Of a stretch of DNA of 5,496 nucleotides, positions 5,371-5,496 are shown one piece after another. The position numbers were made by a program, and so were the translations under genes. This DNA is from an uncultured Collinsella sp. GTDB taxonomy: Bacteria > Actinomycetota > Coriobacteriia > Coriobacteriales > Coriobacteriaceae. How positions within the stretch are numbered: position 1 is the first letter of the stretch; each line of letters begins with the position of its first letter. The notes below the pieces were generated by a model, which was given only the letters and a program-made list of their open reading frames with translations, searched no databases and was not told the DNA's origin. The DNA is taken from NCBI GenBank assembly GCA_900545165.1, contig UQYA01000104.1, positions 1-5,496 on the forward strand, given 5' to 3'.

Positions 5371-5496
5371 ATGGCGCACGATGTAGTCCTGATTCCCGGT
5401 GACGGTATCGGTCCCGAGATTACGCAGGCCATGCGCCGCGTGGTCGAGGCCACTGGTGTCCAGATCAACTGGAACGTCCAGGAGGCCGGTGCCGGC
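5371..5496 (+). CDS. Isocitrate/isopropylmalate dehydrogenase family protein, N-terminal part
   Basis: Only the first 42 codons are present; the gene runs off the right edge. The start MAHDVVLIPGDGIGPEITQA carries the family hallmark LIPGDGIGPE, which lies at the nucleotide-binding entrance of these Mg-dependent decarboxylating dehydrogenases. The following RRVVEATGVQINWNVQEAGAG resembles NAD-dependent isocitrate dehydrogenases, where a Trp is common at this spot, more than 3-isopropylmalate dehydrogenases. This fragment cannot settle isocitrate against isopropylmalate or tartrate as substrate. GAGGAG (5356-5361), which encodes the last residues of the HEAT-like protein, is 9 bases before ATG5371. 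The gap to that gene is 6 bases, so it is likely co-transcribed and translationally coupled. Confidence 0.88.
   Translation, partial: MAHDVVLIPGDGIGPEITQAMRRVVEATGVQINWNVQEAGAG

Noticed and set aside
4204..5379. 391-codon open frame on the minus strand
   Set aside because: It lies antisense across the membrane protein and HEAT-like genes, which have ribosome binding sites and sensible protein features. The antisense product shows no recognisable domain.

Overview
The window is GC-rich DNA with strong G/C preference at third codon positions, and every gene reads left to right on the + strand. It carries a Gram-positive-style lipoprotein, a long-form HPF and a DegV protein. The overall look suggests a high-GC Gram-positive anaerobe, most likely an actinobacterium of the class Coriobacteriia (Collinsella-like). 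The taxonomic call is inference from composition and gene set, because no rRNA or other marker is present.

Layout. (1) 71-1102: an extracytoplasmic solute-binding lipoprotein of the SBP_bac_3 type, closed by a strong intrinsic terminator at 1169-1202. (2) 1203-1419: a 217-base non-coding region with a perfect 8-bp inverted repeat and no convincing promoter. (3) 1420-2004: hpf, the long ribosome hibernation factor. Two stem-loops follow back to back; the second is a textbook terminator whose U-tract stops only 4 bases before the Shine-Dalgarno of the next gene. (4) 2085-3038: a DegV/FakB-family fatty-acid-binding protein. (5) 3137-5496: a tight cluster with gaps of 5, 15 and 6 bases. It holds a beta-hydroxyacid dehydrogenase with a very unusual His/Cys-rich C-terminal tail, a small membrane protein, a HEAT-repeat-like protein, and the first 42 codons of an isocitrate/isopropylmalate dehydrogenase cut by the right edge.

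How the parts may work together. The last four genes look co-transcribed. Two of them are pyridine-nucleotide-linked dehydrogenases, and the two between are unassigned. hpf and degV are probably linked by read-through of the intervening terminator, because there is almost no room for a separate degV promoter downstream of it. The most unusual item is the metal-binding-like tail (14 His and 9 Cys in 51 residues) on an otherwise ordinary dehydrogenase. I see no CRISPR array, tRNA or rRNA gene, insertion sequence or phage gene. Most of the window is ordinary chromosomal housekeeping content.
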